DNA from: Erythrobacter sp.
Lineage (GTDB): Bacteria; Pseudomonadota; Alphaproteobacteria; Sphingomonadales; Sphingomonadaceae
Length of the DNA: 64,000 nt
Assembly (NCBI GenBank): GCA_019739335.1
Contig: CP073261.1
Span: 248,001-312,000 of the forward strand
Reading direction: 5' to 3'
Below, piece after piece: positions 1 to 8,986 of this stretch. The notes beneath the pieces were generated by a model. The model worked only from the letters and a program-made list of their open reading frames with translations, had not been told where the DNA came from and ran no database searches. The position numbers were made by a program, and so were the translations under genes. Every line of letters begins with the position of its first letter. The stretch's first letter is position 1.

Positions 1-356
1 ACGCGCTCAACCGCGAATGGCGGAACCGCGACAAGCCCACCAATGTCCTCAGTTTCCCGATGCTCGAACGCACCGATCTGGTGCATCTCGACCCAGCGGA
101 AGGCCCGCCGGAAATGCTCGGCGACATAGCCCTCGCCTACGAAACCTGCGCCCGCGAAGCCGCCGAGAAATGTGTGCCCCTCGCCCATCACGCCACCCAC
201 TTGATCGTCCACGGCCTGCTTCACCTGGCAGGCTACGATCACGAAACCGGCGAGGCCAATGCAGAGGAAATGGAAGCGCTGGAAGTGAAGATGCTTGCAC
301 TTCTGGGCATTGCCGACCCATATACGCCGCCATTGCCCGGCAGCGGGCCACATTAG
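1..356 (+). CDS. ybeY: YbeY endoribonuclease / rRNA maturation factor (5' end outside window)
   Basis: The reading frame is open from base 3 and ends at a TAG at 354-356, so the start lies off the left edge. The visible part carries the YbeY signature LNREWRNRDKPTNVLSFP followed by the metal-binding HGLLHLAGYDH motif (H-x3-H-x5-H). Family knowledge: YbeY is a single-strand-specific zinc endoribonuclease acting in 16S rRNA 3'-end maturation and ribosome quality control. It is followed 17 nt later by a CorC-like gene, as in the usual phoH-ybeY-corC order. The annotated coding part is about 117 residues. Confidence 0.95.
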   Translation, partial: ALNREWRNRDKPTNVLSFPMLERTDLVHLDPAEGPPEMLGDIALAYETCAREAAEKCVPLAHHATHLIVHGLLHLAGYDHETGEANAEEMEALEVKMLALLGIADPYTPPLPGSGPH

Positions 357-373
357 GGGAAAGAGACAGGGCA

Positions 374-1345
374 ATGCCCGAAAGTGACAAACCGGACGGC
401 TCCGCAAATGGAGACGCGGACAGTAGCAGCTCCAGCCAGAACAATGCTGGCAGCGGATCGGGCGGCGGACTTTGGAGCGTAATACGCGGCCTGTTCGATG
501 GCGAGAGCGAAACCACGCTGCGCGAACAGCTCGAAGAAGCCATCGACGAGCACGAGGACGAGGCCAGCCGCAACGGCGGGGACGAGAAGGCCAAGGGCGA
601 TCTCTCGCCCTTCGAACTCACCATGTTGCGCAACCTGCTGCATTTCAGCGAGCACGATGCCGACGACATGGCGATTCCGCGCGGCGAGATCATCGCGGTG
701 GATGCCAATGCCTCGTGGGAAGAAATGGTCGAAGCCTTCGCCGAACACGGCATTTCGCGGATGCCGGTCTATCGCGGGCAACTGGATGACGTGATCGGGA
801 TGATGCACATCAAGGATGTGTTCGTCTATCTCGCGCGCGGACAGCAACCGCCGGAGGACTGGTCCACGCTGATGCGCCAGCCGCTCTACGTGCCGCAGGC
901 GCGCGGTGCGCTGGACGTGCTGGCCGACATGCGCCAGCGCCGCACACACCTCGCCATCGTGGTCGACGAGTTTTCCGGCACCGACGGGATCATCACTATC
1001 GAAGACCTGGTCGAGGAAATCATTGGCGAAATCGAGGACGAGCACGACGAGGAACCGATTGAGCAGGTGATCGAGATCAGCCCCGGTATGTGGGACGCCG
1101 ATGCCCGCGCCGAGCTGGATGACGTCGCCGAAAAGGTGGGCGATCCGGCGCTGGCAGAGATCGACGAAGCGGTCGATACGCTGGGCGGGCTGGCTTTCGT
1201 CCTGGCGGGTGAAGTGCCCCAACCCGGCACCATGCTGGATCATCCTGCAGGGTGGCGGATCGAGGTGACAGAAGGCGACGAAACTCATGTTACCCGTCTG
1301 CGCCTGCACCGGCCGGAACGGGAGGAAGTAACCGACGACGGCTGA
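374..1345 (+). CDS. CorC/HlyC-family CBS-domain protein
   Basis: A 323-residue protein starting at ATG 374, chosen because the purine-rich stretch at 357-370 (GGGGAAAGAGACAGG) supplies a Shine-Dalgarno and the start falls just after the ybeY stop. The order is an acidic, Ser/Gly-rich N-terminus (about 1-60), a tandem CBS pair (about 85-215, with MPVYRGQLDDVIGMMHIKD and the second half ending in DGIITIEDLVEEIIGEIEDE), then a CorC_HlyC C-terminal domain. There is no membrane segment, so this is the soluble CorC type rather than the DUF21 membrane type. CorC-like proteins are linked to Mg2+/Co2+ efflux. The lnt gene that often follows is absent here; a LysR gene comes next. Confidence 0.9.
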   Translation: MPESDKPDGSANGDADSSSSSQNNAGSGSGGGLWSVIRGLFDGESETTLREQLEEAIDEHEDEASRNGGDEKAKGDLSPFELTMLRNLLHFSEHDADDMAIPRGEIIAVDANASWEEMVEAFAEHGISRMPVYRGQLDDVIGMMHIKDVFVYLARGQQPPEDWSTLMRQPLYVPQARGALDVLADMRQRRTHLAIVVDEFSGTDGIITIEDLVEEIIGEIEDEHDEEPIEQVIEISPGMWDADARAELDDVAEKVGDPALAEIDEAVDTLGGLAFVLAGEVPQPGTMLDHPAGWRIEVTEGDETHVTRLRLHRPEREEVTDDG

Positions 1346-1446
1346 ACCCGTTCGGGGGACCAGCCGTTGGTGCGGTGCAGCAGAAAATTGCTACGTCGCG
1401 GCAATTGCCTCTCGACAGGCGGCTTCACTGTGGCGACATATGGTCG

Positions 1447-2325
1447 ATGCGCCGCCTCCCCCCTCTGCGCGCCCTCGAGGCGTTCATCCGCGTGGTGCGG
1501 CTGGGATCGGCGCGCTCGGCGGCAAATGAACTCGGGCTAAGCCCTTCGGCCTTGTCCCGCCGAATCAGCAATTTGGAAAGCTTTACCGGGCGGAAGCTTT
1601 TCTCCCGCTCAGGGCAGACGATGCGACTGACCGACGAGGGCCGGGCCTTTTACGAAATGGTGGCCCCGCACCTCGAAGCGTTGGCAGCGGCGGTCGAATC
1701 GCAGAGCGAGAACCTGCAACTGATGCGGCTGCGGCTCGGCGTGATGCCGCTGTTCGGCACCCAGAGGCTTTTTCCGCGACTGGTCGAACTGCGTGAACGG
1801 CACCCGCGCCTGCATCTCGACATCGACACCGGGCCGCATCTGATCGACCGGGTGGGCGATACGCTCGACGCCGCGATCACGCTGACAACGAAGCCACCCG
1901 AAGGGCTTTACGGCGTGCAGTTGGACCAGAACACCATTCACGCCATCGCCAATGTCGATGTCGCCAAGGCGCTGGGGCCGAAGCCCGATGCGGCGGCGCT
2001 CGAGAAGCAGACCTTTCTTGTCCACACCGACATGCCTTTGAGCTTCGAAGCATGGAAGGCGGCGTTGGGTCTCGAACGACTCCAGCCCTCCGCCATCGAT
2101 CACTACGATTCTGGCCAGCTCATCATGGAAGCCGCCGCCCAGCGTATTGGTATCGCCATCATGCACGACGACCACTTGGCACGAAACAAGGATCCCAGAC
2201 TGGCGCGGCTTTTCGAGGTGAAAGTGGCCAGCCCCTATTCCTACTGGTTCATGTGCCGCCCGGCCGATCTGGAAGCGCGGCCGGTGAAGATATTTCACGA
2301 ATGGCTGGTGAACGCCGGGCTCTAA
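1447..2325 (+). CDS. LysR-family transcriptional regulator (GcvA-like)
   Basis: A 292-residue protein. ATG 1447 opens directly onto the winged-helix domain (MRRLPPLRALEAFIRV, then SARSAANELGLSPSALSRRI), typical of LysR starts; a longer frame upstream overlaps corC and has no matching sequence. The C-terminal two-thirds is a periplasmic-binding-protein-like effector domain. The N-terminus resembles GcvA/AmpR-type regulators. It is not divergent from an obvious target: the flanking genes corC and the SnoaL-like gene run the same way, so the regulon cannot be inferred from position. Confidence 0.9.
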   Translation: MRRLPPLRALEAFIRVVRLGSARSAANELGLSPSALSRRISNLESFTGRKLFSRSGQTMRLTDEGRAFYEMVAPHLEALAAAVESQSENLQLMRLRLGVMPLFGTQRLFPRLVELRERHPRLHLDIDTGPHLIDRVGDTLDAAITLTTKPPEGLYGVQLDQNTIHAIANVDVAKALGPKPDAAALEKQTFLVHTDMPLSFEAWKAALGLERLQPSAIDHYDSGQLIMEAAAQRIGIAIMHDDHLARNKDPRLARLFEVKVASPYSYWFMCRPADLEARPVKIFHEWLVNAGL

Positions 2326-2395
2326 TGCGCACCCCCTAGCCATACGCAGCGAAATGCGGCACAATCGGGCAAAGTCAATCTGGGAGGACTGCCTG

Positions 2396-3370
2396 ATGAA
2401 ATTCGCCGCCGCTCTGTTCGCCGCTACCGCCACGCTTGCCTTCTCCACACCCGCCGCTGCACAGATGCGGGCCTTGAACGATCCGGTGGTTGCCCATCCC
2501 GATCCCGAAAGCCTGTTTACCAGCGACGATCCCGAGCTGCATCGCAACAAGCAGGCGGCGCTGCACATCATGCGCGAACTGCTCCAGTGCAACCAGTGGG
2601 ACCGCGCCGGGGAATGGCTGACCGATCGTTATATCCAGCACAACCCGCTCGCGGCCTCAGGGCTGGAAGGTGTGGTCTATTACTTCACCGAGATTGCGCA
2701 GGTACGGCGGGATGACGACTGCGGAGAGTTGACTAGCCCGATTGTCGCTGTCGTGGCCGAAGGCGATCTGGTGACAGTGCTGATCCGTCGCGAGATTCCC
2801 TATACCGACAATCCGGCGGAGAGCTACACCACCACCTGGTTTGACACCTGGCGGTTTGTCGACGGCAAGGCCGATGTCCACTGGGATCCGGCCACACTGC
2901 CGGTGCGCACGCCGCCGCAGGCCGCCGCGCCCTCCCCCGCTTCGGCCCCAGAACAGCAGATGGCGGACCGCGTGGCAATCGAAAGCCTGATGTGGCGCTA
3001 CGTCCGCGCCGCCGACACGCTCGATCCCGAGGCCTATGCGAGCGTGTTCACCGAGGACGGGCGGTTTAACAATGTCGCCGGGCGCGAGGCGCTGCACGGG
3101 ATGATCGCAGGGATGGCCGAAGGCCAAGCGCAGCGCCGCGCCGAGGGGACGCTGAGCGGCAACATGTACCATGTGATGGCCAACCAGACGATCGAGTTCG
3201 TCACTGCCGATCACGCGCGGGTGCATTATTACTGGCAGACGATGTTCGCGGGCAACGATCTCGCCAACCCCCCGAGGATTGCCGCCGGCGGCCGCGGGGT
3301 GGACGATGTGGTGCGGGTGGATGGGGATTGGCTGATCCAGAGCCGCAACGTGGTGCCAACCGAAGGGTAG
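2396..3370 (+). CDS. Secreted protein with two SnoaL-like (NTF2-fold) domains
   Basis: A 324-residue protein. ATG 2396 is chosen because GGGAGG lies 7 nt upstream and residues 1-23 form a signal peptide (MKFAAALFAATATLAFSTPAAAQ). Domain 1 (about 45-175) resembles SnoaL-like proteins (FTSDDPELHRNKQAAL, RYIQHNPLAASGLEG). A Pro/Ala linker (about 180-195) leads to a second SnoaL_4-like domain (DRVAIESLMWRYVRAAD, then VFTEDGRFNNVAGREAL). NTF2-fold domains include polyketide cyclases, dehydratases and binding proteins, so the substrate is unknown. Two copies joined behind one signal peptide suggest a pseudo-dimer. It converges on the cyclophilin gene across a shared hairpin. Confidence 0.75.
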   Translation: MKFAAALFAATATLAFSTPAAAQMRALNDPVVAHPDPESLFTSDDPELHRNKQAALHIMRELLQCNQWDRAGEWLTDRYIQHNPLAASGLEGVVYYFTEIAQVRRDDDCGELTSPIVAVVAEGDLVTVLIRREIPYTDNPAESYTTTWFDTWRFVDGKADVHWDPATLPVRTPPQAAAPSPASAPEQQMADRVAIESLMWRYVRAADTLDPEAYASVFTEDGRFNNVAGREALHGMIAGMAEGQAQRRAEGTLSGNMYHVMANQTIEFVTADHARVHYYWQTMFAGNDLANPPRIAAGGRGVDDVVRVDGDWLIQSRNVVPTEG

Positions 3371-3380
3371 GGACTACAAA

Positions 3381-3415
3381 CGAAAAAGGGGCACCGTTGC
3401 GAGTGCCCCTTTTCG
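3381..3415. terminator. Bidirectional hairpin terminator between convergent genes
   Basis: AAAAGGGGCAC (3384-3394) and GTGCCCCTTTT (3403-3413) form an 11-bp perfect stem around an 8-nt loop. The A-rich and T-rich ends give a U-tail in both directions. It lies in the 66-bp gap between the SnoaL-like gene and the cyclophilin gene. Confidence 0.85.
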
Positions 3416-3436
3416 ATCTGCTGGGCGGGGTCTTGC

Positions 3437-3901
3437 TTAAGCCACCGTCGCCTTGACGATCTTGCCGGGGCTTGCGGGCGGTTCGCCCTTGGGCAGTGCG
3501 TCGACATGTTCCATGCCGCTCTCGACTTCGCCCCAGGCGGTATACTGCCGGTCGAGGAAGCGTGCGTCATCGAGGCAGATGAAGAACTGGCTGTTCGCCG
3601 TATCCGGATTCTGCGTCCGCGCCATCGAGCAGACGCCGCGAACGTGCGGAAGGTCGTTGAATTCCTGCTTCAGGTTCGGCTTGTCGGAACCGCTCATGCC
3701 GGTGCCGGTAGGATCGCCGCCCTGCGCCATGAAGCCGGGGATCACGCGGTGAAACACCACGCCATCGTAAAAGCCGTCCTTCGCCAGTTCGGTGATCCTG
3801 GCCACGTGGCCGGGGGCGAGATCGGGGCGCAGCTTGATCACCACATCCCCGCCCTTCCCGTCGCCGCAATCGAGGGTGAAGGTGAGCTTTTCGTCGGCCA
3901 T
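3437..3901 (-). CDS. Cyclophilin-type peptidyl-prolyl cis-trans isomerase
   Basis: A 154-residue cytoplasmic protein with no signal peptide. It carries the cyclophilin core: FYDGVVFHRVIPGFMAQGGDPTGTG with the catalytic Arg in FHRV, FNDLPHVRGVCSMART, and NSQFFICLDDARFLD. The length matches single-domain bacterial cyclophilins (PpiB type). It catalyses proline isomerisation during folding. It is monocistronic, ending at the bidirectional hairpin and divergent from mgtE across about 110 bp. Confidence 0.95.
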   Translation of the reverse strand: MADEKLTFTLDCGDGKGGDVVIKLRPDLAPGHVARITELAKDGFYDGVVFHRVIPGFMAQGGDPTGTGMSGSDKPNLKQEFNDLPHVRGVCSMARTQNPDTANSQFFICLDDARFLDRQYTAWGEVESGMEHVDALPKGEPPASPGKIVKATVA

Positions 3902-4014
3902 TTGGTTAGTCTCCTAGGATTGGTTCGCGCCCATATAGGGGTAACGCACGGATTGTCACCCTTGGCGGGGCAGGCGCGCTTGCTTTTGCAGCACAGCGCA
4001 ATAGACCGGCGCGC

Positions 4015-5433
4015 ATGGCCGAGACCGATCTTCGCGAACATGAAACCGAAACCCCGGTGCAGGGTGAAGGCGAGCAGTTTGACGAGGAAAACCGGCTGAC
4101 TCCGCAGTTCGTCCGAAAGGTGCGCGACGCGCTGTATGACGACATAGAAGACAGCGTCTACGATCTCGTCGAACCGCTCCACCCCGCCGACATCGCCGAC
4201 CTGCTCGAGCTGCTGGAGCGGGACGAACGCCGCGATCTGGCCGCCGCCATCACCGATCTGATGAGCAGCGAGGTGATCGCCGAGCTCAACGATTACGTGC
4301 GCGAGGACATGGTCGAAGACCTGCCCGCCGCATTGGTGGCCGAAATCGTCGAACAGCTCGACACCGACGATGCGGTGCAGCTGATCGAGGATCTCGATCT
4401 CGACGACCGCCGGGCTATCCTCGCGGAGATCGAACCCGAAGATCGCGCGGCCATCGAAAGTGCGCTGGCTTACGACGAGGAGACCGCCGGGCGGCTGATG
4501 CAGCGCGAGCTGGTGGCCGTGCCTGAAAGCATGACCGTCGGCGATCTGATCGATTACCTGCGCAGCAACGACGAATTGCCGACCGAGTTCTGGGAAGTGT
4601 TCGTTGTCGACCACCGCTACCACCCGGTCGGTTCGTGCCAGCTTAGCTGGATACTGCGCACTCCGCGCAGCATTGCCCTTTCCGATGTGATGAAGCGCGA
4701 CCAGACGCTGATCCCGGTCGATATGGACCAGGAAGAAGTGGCGCTACGGTTCCAGAAATACGCGCTGATCTCTGCCGCCGTAGTCGATGATGACGGGCGG
4801 CTGGTGGGCCAGTTGACGGTCGACGATATCGTCCACATCATCCAGGAAGAAGCGGGCGAGGACGCGTTGCTGATGAGCGGGGCGGGCGATGGCGACATCA
4901 ACGAACCGCTGCGCGATGCCTATTCGGCGCGAGTGCGCTGGCTGATCGCCAATCTGGGCACGGCCGTGGTGGCCAGCGCAATCATTGCCGCGTTCGGGGC
5001 GGCGATCGAGCAACTGGTGGCGCTCGCCATCCTCATGCCCATCGTCGCCAGCATCGGCGGCAATGCCGGCACGCAAACGATGGCCGTCACGGTGCGCGCC
5101 ATCGCGATGAACCAGCTTACCCGTTCCAACACGAAGCGCATTCTCATCCGCGAGTTGAAAGTGGCGCTGATGAACGGGGCGACTATCGCCGTGCTGATCG
5201 GCATTGCGACGGCGTTGCTGTTCAGCCCGCAGCTCGGCGGCGTGATTGCCGCGGCGATGATCGTCAACATCATCGTTTCGGGAATGGCGGGGGTCCTGGT
5301 GCCGGTCGCCTTCGAGCGGCTGAATCAGGACCCGGCAGTCGCATCGAGCGTGTTCGTCACCATGATTACCGATTCAATGGGCTTTTTCGCCTTCCTCGGG
5401 CTGGCCGTGGCGGCAGGCCTCGCCACGATGTGA
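4015..5433 (+). CDS. mgtE: Magnesium transporter MgtE
   Basis: 472 residues, the normal length for MgtE. The cytoplasmic N domain (about 30-145) has the repetitive acidic helices (LHPADIADLLELLERDE, LDTDDAVQLIEDLDLDD). The CBS pair follows (about 150-270: VPESMTVGDLIDYLRS, LVGQLTVDDIVHIIQEE). Five hydrophobic helices at about 295-470 include PIVASIGGNAGTQTMAVTVRA, the conserved GGNAGTQ pore region. MgtE is a Mg2+-gated channel in the inner membrane whose N/CBS domains sense intracellular Mg2+. ATG 4015 is the first in-frame start, with no strong Shine-Dalgarno. Confidence 0.97.
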   Translation: MAETDLREHETETPVQGEGEQFDEENRLTPQFVRKVRDALYDDIEDSVYDLVEPLHPADIADLLELLERDERRDLAAAITDLMSSEVIAELNDYVREDMVEDLPAALVAEIVEQLDTDDAVQLIEDLDLDDRRAILAEIEPEDRAAIESALAYDEETAGRLMQRELVAVPESMTVGDLIDYLRSNDELPTEFWEVFVVDHRYHPVGSCQLSWILRTPRSIALSDVMKRDQTLIPVDMDQEEVALRFQKYALISAAVVDDDGRLVGQLTVDDIVHIIQEEAGEDALLMSGAGDGDINEPLRDAYSARVRWLIANLGTAVVASAIIAAFGAAIEQLVALAILMPIVASIGGNAGTQTMAVTVRAIAMNQLTRSNTKRILIRELKVALMNGATIAVLIGIATALLFSPQLGGVIAAAMIVNIIVSGMAGVLVPVAFERLNQDPAVASSVFVTMITDSMGFFAFLGLAVAAGLATM

Positions 5434-5698
5434 GGTGACGAGGCGCGCGAGCCTCGCTTCGCTTCGTCGCACAACGCGCCCCGATCATCCGGACAATCGG
5501 ATTTGCCGGCGATTCCGTTCATCAGCGCGAAAGATTGGCGGGAACACTCGGTTCGCGGGGGCGTCCAGGAAATCCTGCACGTCGAACAGATCAGCGGGGG
5601 AATGTTTATCGGGTTTAACCGGTTCGCCAGTCGCTGGCGGCCGGACAATCGGTCGTGCGCCGCGCGGCCTTGCGAAATGGGACTGAAGGAGCAGATTT
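5434..5698. other. Intergenic region, no gene seen
   Basis: The 265 bp between mgtE and the OmpA-like gene show no ORF with family resemblance on either strand. The 3' end holds the Shine-Dalgarno TGAAGGAG about 7 nt before the next ATG and presumably that gene's promoter. Confidence 0.5.
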
Positions 5699-6607
5699 AT
5701 GCGTAAGATTTCGAACCGGCCGCTGGCCGCCATTCTGTTTGCCGCCATGGCCGTGCCGGCGTGGAGCGCGGGCATTGCGCAGGAATTGCCCGATGCAAGC
5801 GCCACGAGCGAGACTGACATCAATGTCTATGGCACACCGCCGGGCGACCTCTCCGAACTGACCGAAGGTCCGGACATCGAAGGCTTCATTTCCGCACGCA
5901 ACGGCAGCGAAGTGGAAATCACCGCCACCGATGGCACCGTCTCCACCATTGCGCTGGCCCCCGCCACCGAAATCCGCGCTCGCGGTGGCTTCCTTGGCCT
6001 CAACCGCACCACGTTGGCAGCAAACCAGCTGCTCAATGGCCTGCCGGTGACGGTGGAAACGGTGCAATGGGAGAACGGCTTGCTCGCGCGGCGCATTCGC
6101 CTAAGCGATAACGATCTCGAAACCGCCACGATGATCCGCACTGGCACTGAACAGCGCTTCGGCATGAACGAAGCGGCCATCGAAGTGAACGCTGCCGCAA
6201 CCGAGGCCCTGCGCGGGCGGGTGGCCAATATCGACCAGTACAATGTGCTGGCCAGCACCAATGCCTATTTCGATACCGGACGCTGGGAATTGTCCCCCGC
6301 CGCGCGAAGCGAACTGTGCGCCACGGCGGCACAGGCCGAAGCGACCGACAACGCGCTGCTGCTGGTGGTCGGCTACACTGATTCCGTCGGAGATCAGGAA
6401 TACAACCAGACCCTTAGCGAACGCCGCGCAGGCCGCGTGGTCAACCATCTGCAGCAGGAATGCGGCTGGGCGCCTTGGCGGATGCTGACCCCCACCGGCA
6501 TGGCCGAAGCCGATCCGGCAGCGGATAACGAAAGCGCCGCCGGCCGGGCGCAGAACCGGCGCGTTTCGGTGAACATCCTCGTCAGCAAGGCTGTCGAAGG
6601 AATGTGA
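5699..6607 (+). CDS. OmpA-family cell-envelope protein
   Basis: 302 residues, with a signal peptide (about 1-28, cleavage near AGIAQE) and GAAGGAG upstream of ATG 5699. The middle (about 55-160) is a beta-rich domain (GFISARNGSEVEITATDGTV) resembling sphingomonad envelope proteins that precede OmpA domains. The C-terminal third is an OmpA/MotB-like peptidoglycan-binding domain: FDTGRWELSPAARSEL, GYTDSVGDQEYNQTLSERRA and AQNRRVSVNI. It probably anchors the outer membrane or periplasm to the wall. Convergent with the cyclase gene. Confidence 0.88.
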   Translation: MRKISNRPLAAILFAAMAVPAWSAGIAQELPDASATSETDINVYGTPPGDLSELTEGPDIEGFISARNGSEVEITATDGTVSTIALAPATEIRARGGFLGLNRTTLAANQLLNGLPVTVETVQWENGLLARRIRLSDNDLETATMIRTGTEQRFGMNEAAIEVNAAATEALRGRVANIDQYNVLASTNAYFDTGRWELSPAARSELCATAAQAEATDNALLLVVGYTDSVGDQEYNQTLSERRAGRVVNHLQQECGWAPWRMLTPTGMAEADPAADNESAAGRAQNRRVSVNILVSKAVEGM

Positions 6608-6616
6608 TCGACAAGA

Positions 6617-6638
6617 GGGGCGGGCAATCGCTCGCCCC
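6617..6638. terminator. Short GC-rich inverted repeat, possible terminator
   Basis: GGGGCGGGC (6617-6625) pairs with GCTCGCCCC (6630-6638) through one G-U pair around a 4-nt loop, in the 37-bp gap between two convergent genes. There is no U-tract, so termination is plausible but unproven. Confidence 0.45.
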
Positions 6639-6644
6639 CCAACG

Positions 6645-7574
6645 TCAGCGGATCGCCACCGGATTGACGATCGCCTGCACGTTGCCCTCGAGTCTCGGCG
6701 CACCGAGCACAAACAGGAATTCGTGCACCCCGTCCGCCGCCAGTTCGCGGGTGTCCACCGTCTCCAATATATACACCCCGTGCTGCGCGATTAGCAGCGC
6801 GTGGACGGTCAGTATGCGCCCGTCCGGTGACGGGGCGTTGGTTTCGCCCGAGGCCGTGTCATGCCCGACGGCGACAACGCCCTGCTCCACGAGCCATTGC
6901 GCGCCATTCTCGTTGAGGCCGGGAGCCTGGTTGACGAAGACCTCGCGCTCGCCGATGCGGCTCAGCCAGCCGGTGTGGAACAGCACCACGTCACCGCGCC
7001 GCACCGTCACGCCCTGCGCCGCTGCCGCTGCCTGGATCTCCGCCGCGCCGAAGCTCGCCAGCGGTTCGAGAACCTCCACCCCGGCGTGGGCCGCCATGTT
7101 TATCAGCACCCCGCGGGTGACGATCGGCGGCAGGTTCTCCGCACCGTAGCGCACCAGCCCGTCCGGCCGCATGATCTCGCTGGCGGGGACGCCGCCGTAA
7201 TGCACGCCGTCCAGCCCGATATGGCCCAGCCCGTCGATCTGGGTGCCGATGCCCATGTGGGTGCTGACCCGGTCGTCATGGCCGGTCACCCGGTTGGGGC
7301 CGTTGACCCCCAGATCGATAATCTCGATATCGTATTCGCGCGGGCCCCACACCGGCGTGTCGCGCCCGCTGACGATCCCGAGGCGATAGACCTTGCCTTC
7401 GGTCACTAGCTCCGCCGCGCCGCGCACCATCTCCGGGGTGATATTGGCGATGGAGCCGACATCGGGGGTGTCCGCGAACTGCGACGCTTCGGTTTCGGAC
7501 TCGGCCGCTTCCTGCGCCCAAACTGGCTGGCAAGGCGCCAGCGCCAATGCAGTGATGGCAATCCATTTCCGCAT
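6645..7574 (-). CDS. Exported cyclase-family (kynurenine-formamidase-like) hydrolase
   Basis: 309 residues from the ATG at 7574, which begins a signal peptide (MRKWIAITALALAPCQPVWAQ). The longer open frame upstream runs into the divergent DUF1489 gene and is discarded. The metal-binding motif of the family (HxGTHxDxxxH type) appears as H106 M G I G T Q I D G L G H118, so the second His is Gln here. Later motifs include GDVVLFHTGW and VGHDTASGE. Family members hydrolyse amides or esters such as N-formylkynurenine. A periplasmic location and the substrate are inferred or unknown. Confidence 0.85.
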   Translation of the reverse strand: MRKWIAITALALAPCQPVWAQEAAESETEASQFADTPDVGSIANITPEMVRGAAELVTEGKVYRLGIVSGRDTPVWGPREYDIEIIDLGVNGPNRVTGHDDRVSTHMGIGTQIDGLGHIGLDGVHYGGVPASEIMRPDGLVRYGAENLPPIVTRGVLINMAAHAGVEVLEPLASFGAAEIQAAAAAQGVTVRRGDVVLFHTGWLSRIGEREVFVNQAPGLNENGAQWLVEQGVVAVGHDTASGETNAPSPDGRILTVHALLIAQHGVYILETVDTRELAADGVHEFLFVLGAPRLEGNVQAIVNPVAIR

Positions 7575-7664
7575 AAATTCTCCCCTTGTCTCTTTGGCCG
7601 CAGACTGCGCCGGGGATGGCGGGCTGGCAAGCCTTGAGAGGGGCTGGCGAAGGTCTATCTTGGC

Positions 7665-8069
7665 ATGATGGCTGCCAAACAACCGCTCAATCTCACCAAG
7701 ATCGCTTTCGGCGCGAAGTCGTTCGCCGATATTGCCGAGTGGTACGCCAACCGCACCCATTTCGGCGTCCACACCCGCTATCGCCCGACGCGGTGGGAGG
7801 AAACCATCGGCGGTTCGCTGTACTGGATTCACGAACACAACATTGTCGCCCGTTCGCAGATCCTCTCTTACGAACAACAGCCCGACGGGCGCTGGTGGAT
7901 CATGATCGAACCCAAGCTGGTGGCGGTCATGCCGCGCCCAAAGCGCGCGCATCAAGGATGGCGCTACCTCAAGGGCACGCCGCCGCGCGACTTGGACGAG
8001 GGCGAGGACATCGGCGAGATCATTCCCGGCAAGCTGGCGGGCAAGCTGACCCGGCTGGGGCTGATCTAG
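7665..8069 (+). CDS. DUF1489 family protein
   Basis: A 134-residue protein matching DUF1489, a family of unknown function typical of alphaproteobacteria: LNLTKIAFGAKSFADIAEWY, TRYRPTRWEETIGGSLYWI and KRAHQGWRYLKG. It is rich in Trp, Tyr and Arg, suggesting a nucleic-acid or ligand-binding surface, but nothing proves this. ATG 7665 is followed by a second ATG, so either could be used. Its stop overlaps the stop of the convergent minus-strand gene within one CTAG. Confidence 0.85.
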   Translation: MMAAKQPLNLTKIAFGAKSFADIAEWYANRTHFGVHTRYRPTRWEETIGGSLYWIHEHNIVARSQILSYEQQPDGRWWIMIEPKLVAVMPRPKRAHQGWRYLKGTPPRDLDEGEDIGEIIPGKLAGKLTRLGLI

Positions 8070-8986
8070 CCTGCTGGCGGCTGTGGCGGGCACATCAGGG
8101 TGAGCGTCTCTGCCGCGAAGTCATAGGTGAGGCTGGCGCAGTGGCCGATCGTGTCCATGCCGAGATAGAGTCGCTGGCGGGGCATATCGCCGGTGTTGGC
8201 GGTAACGACGATTTCGTCCGGATCGCCCTGCTGCGGGGCAGCCTCGTCGATCCCTTCGGCATTGCCGTGGTCACCCACCCGCACCGCCAGATTGCGGACT
8301 TCGAGTTCGCCGAGCATCAGCGGCTGCCGCAGCGCCAGCGGGCGCACCGGGCGGCTGACGCGATAGAGCACGGTCATATCCCGCGCCTCGCCGGTGAAGT
8401 AACCGCCGAGATCGTCGGCGATCATCCGGCCGCCGGTGGCGGTGACAAGGCTTTCGGGCCGGTCGAAGCTGAAGGCGACATGGATCGGCACACCGCCGAC
8501 ATCGAGCACTGTGCCGACGAGGCTACGCCCCATCCGTTCCAGCGGGAAGACCAGCGCCCGGTCTTCGGGCGCACCGGCCCGCAAGTTGAGCACCACACGC
8601 TGCTGCGGCAGGTGCCCCGGTGCCACCACCCCGTCCGCGCCATCGACGATTTGCGCATCGCTATAGGCCGTGCGGCGGCGGAAGCTGCCGCCATGCATCT
8701 GATAGCGGACCGTATCGGTATTGAACGGCAAGCGAGTGCTGCCGATCACGAAGATGAAGCCGACCATGCTCGGCTCCAGCCCCAGCCGCGCCGCCGTATC
8801 GGCATTTACCGCGACGGCCGACACGGCATCTGGCGCAATCAGGAGGCGCACCGGGTGATCGTTGATTGTCACGCCCACCGGTCCGCCCGCGTTGACGACC
8901 AGTTCGGTCTCTTCAAGATCGACCCGTTGCGCCTGCGCTGCAGCAGGAAGGGCGAACATGGCGGCGAGGGTGAAGAGGCGGCGCAT
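8066..8986 (-). CDS. Exported protein, possible retropepsin-like fold
   Basis: 306 residues from the ATG at 8986, which begins a signal peptide (MRRLFTLAAMFALPAAAQAQ). The N-terminal half has strands like an aspartyl-protease-like domain (NDHPVRLLIAPDAVSAVAVN, then AARLGL), but the usual catalytic D-[TS]-G is replaced by IAPDAV. A second similar segment follows (GGVPIHVAFSFDRPESLV). The C-terminus has a Cys pair (GHCASLTYD, LTLMCPP) that could form a disulfide. The fold is a weak inference and the function unknown. It may be a sphingomonad-specific periplasmic protein. Confidence 0.6.
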   Translation of the reverse strand: MRRLFTLAAMFALPAAAQAQRVDLEETELVVNAGGPVGVTINDHPVRLLIAPDAVSAVAVNADTAARLGLEPSMVGFIFVIGSTRLPFNTDTVRYQMHGGSFRRRTAYSDAQIVDGADGVVAPGHLPQQRVVLNLRAGAPEDRALVFPLERMGRSLVGTVLDVGGVPIHVAFSFDRPESLVTATGGRMIADDLGGYFTGEARDMTVLYRVSRPVRPLALRQPLMLGELEVRNLAVRVGDHGNAEGIDEAAPQQGDPDEIVVTANTGDMPRQRLYLGMDTIGHCASLTYDFAAETLTLMCPPQPPAG

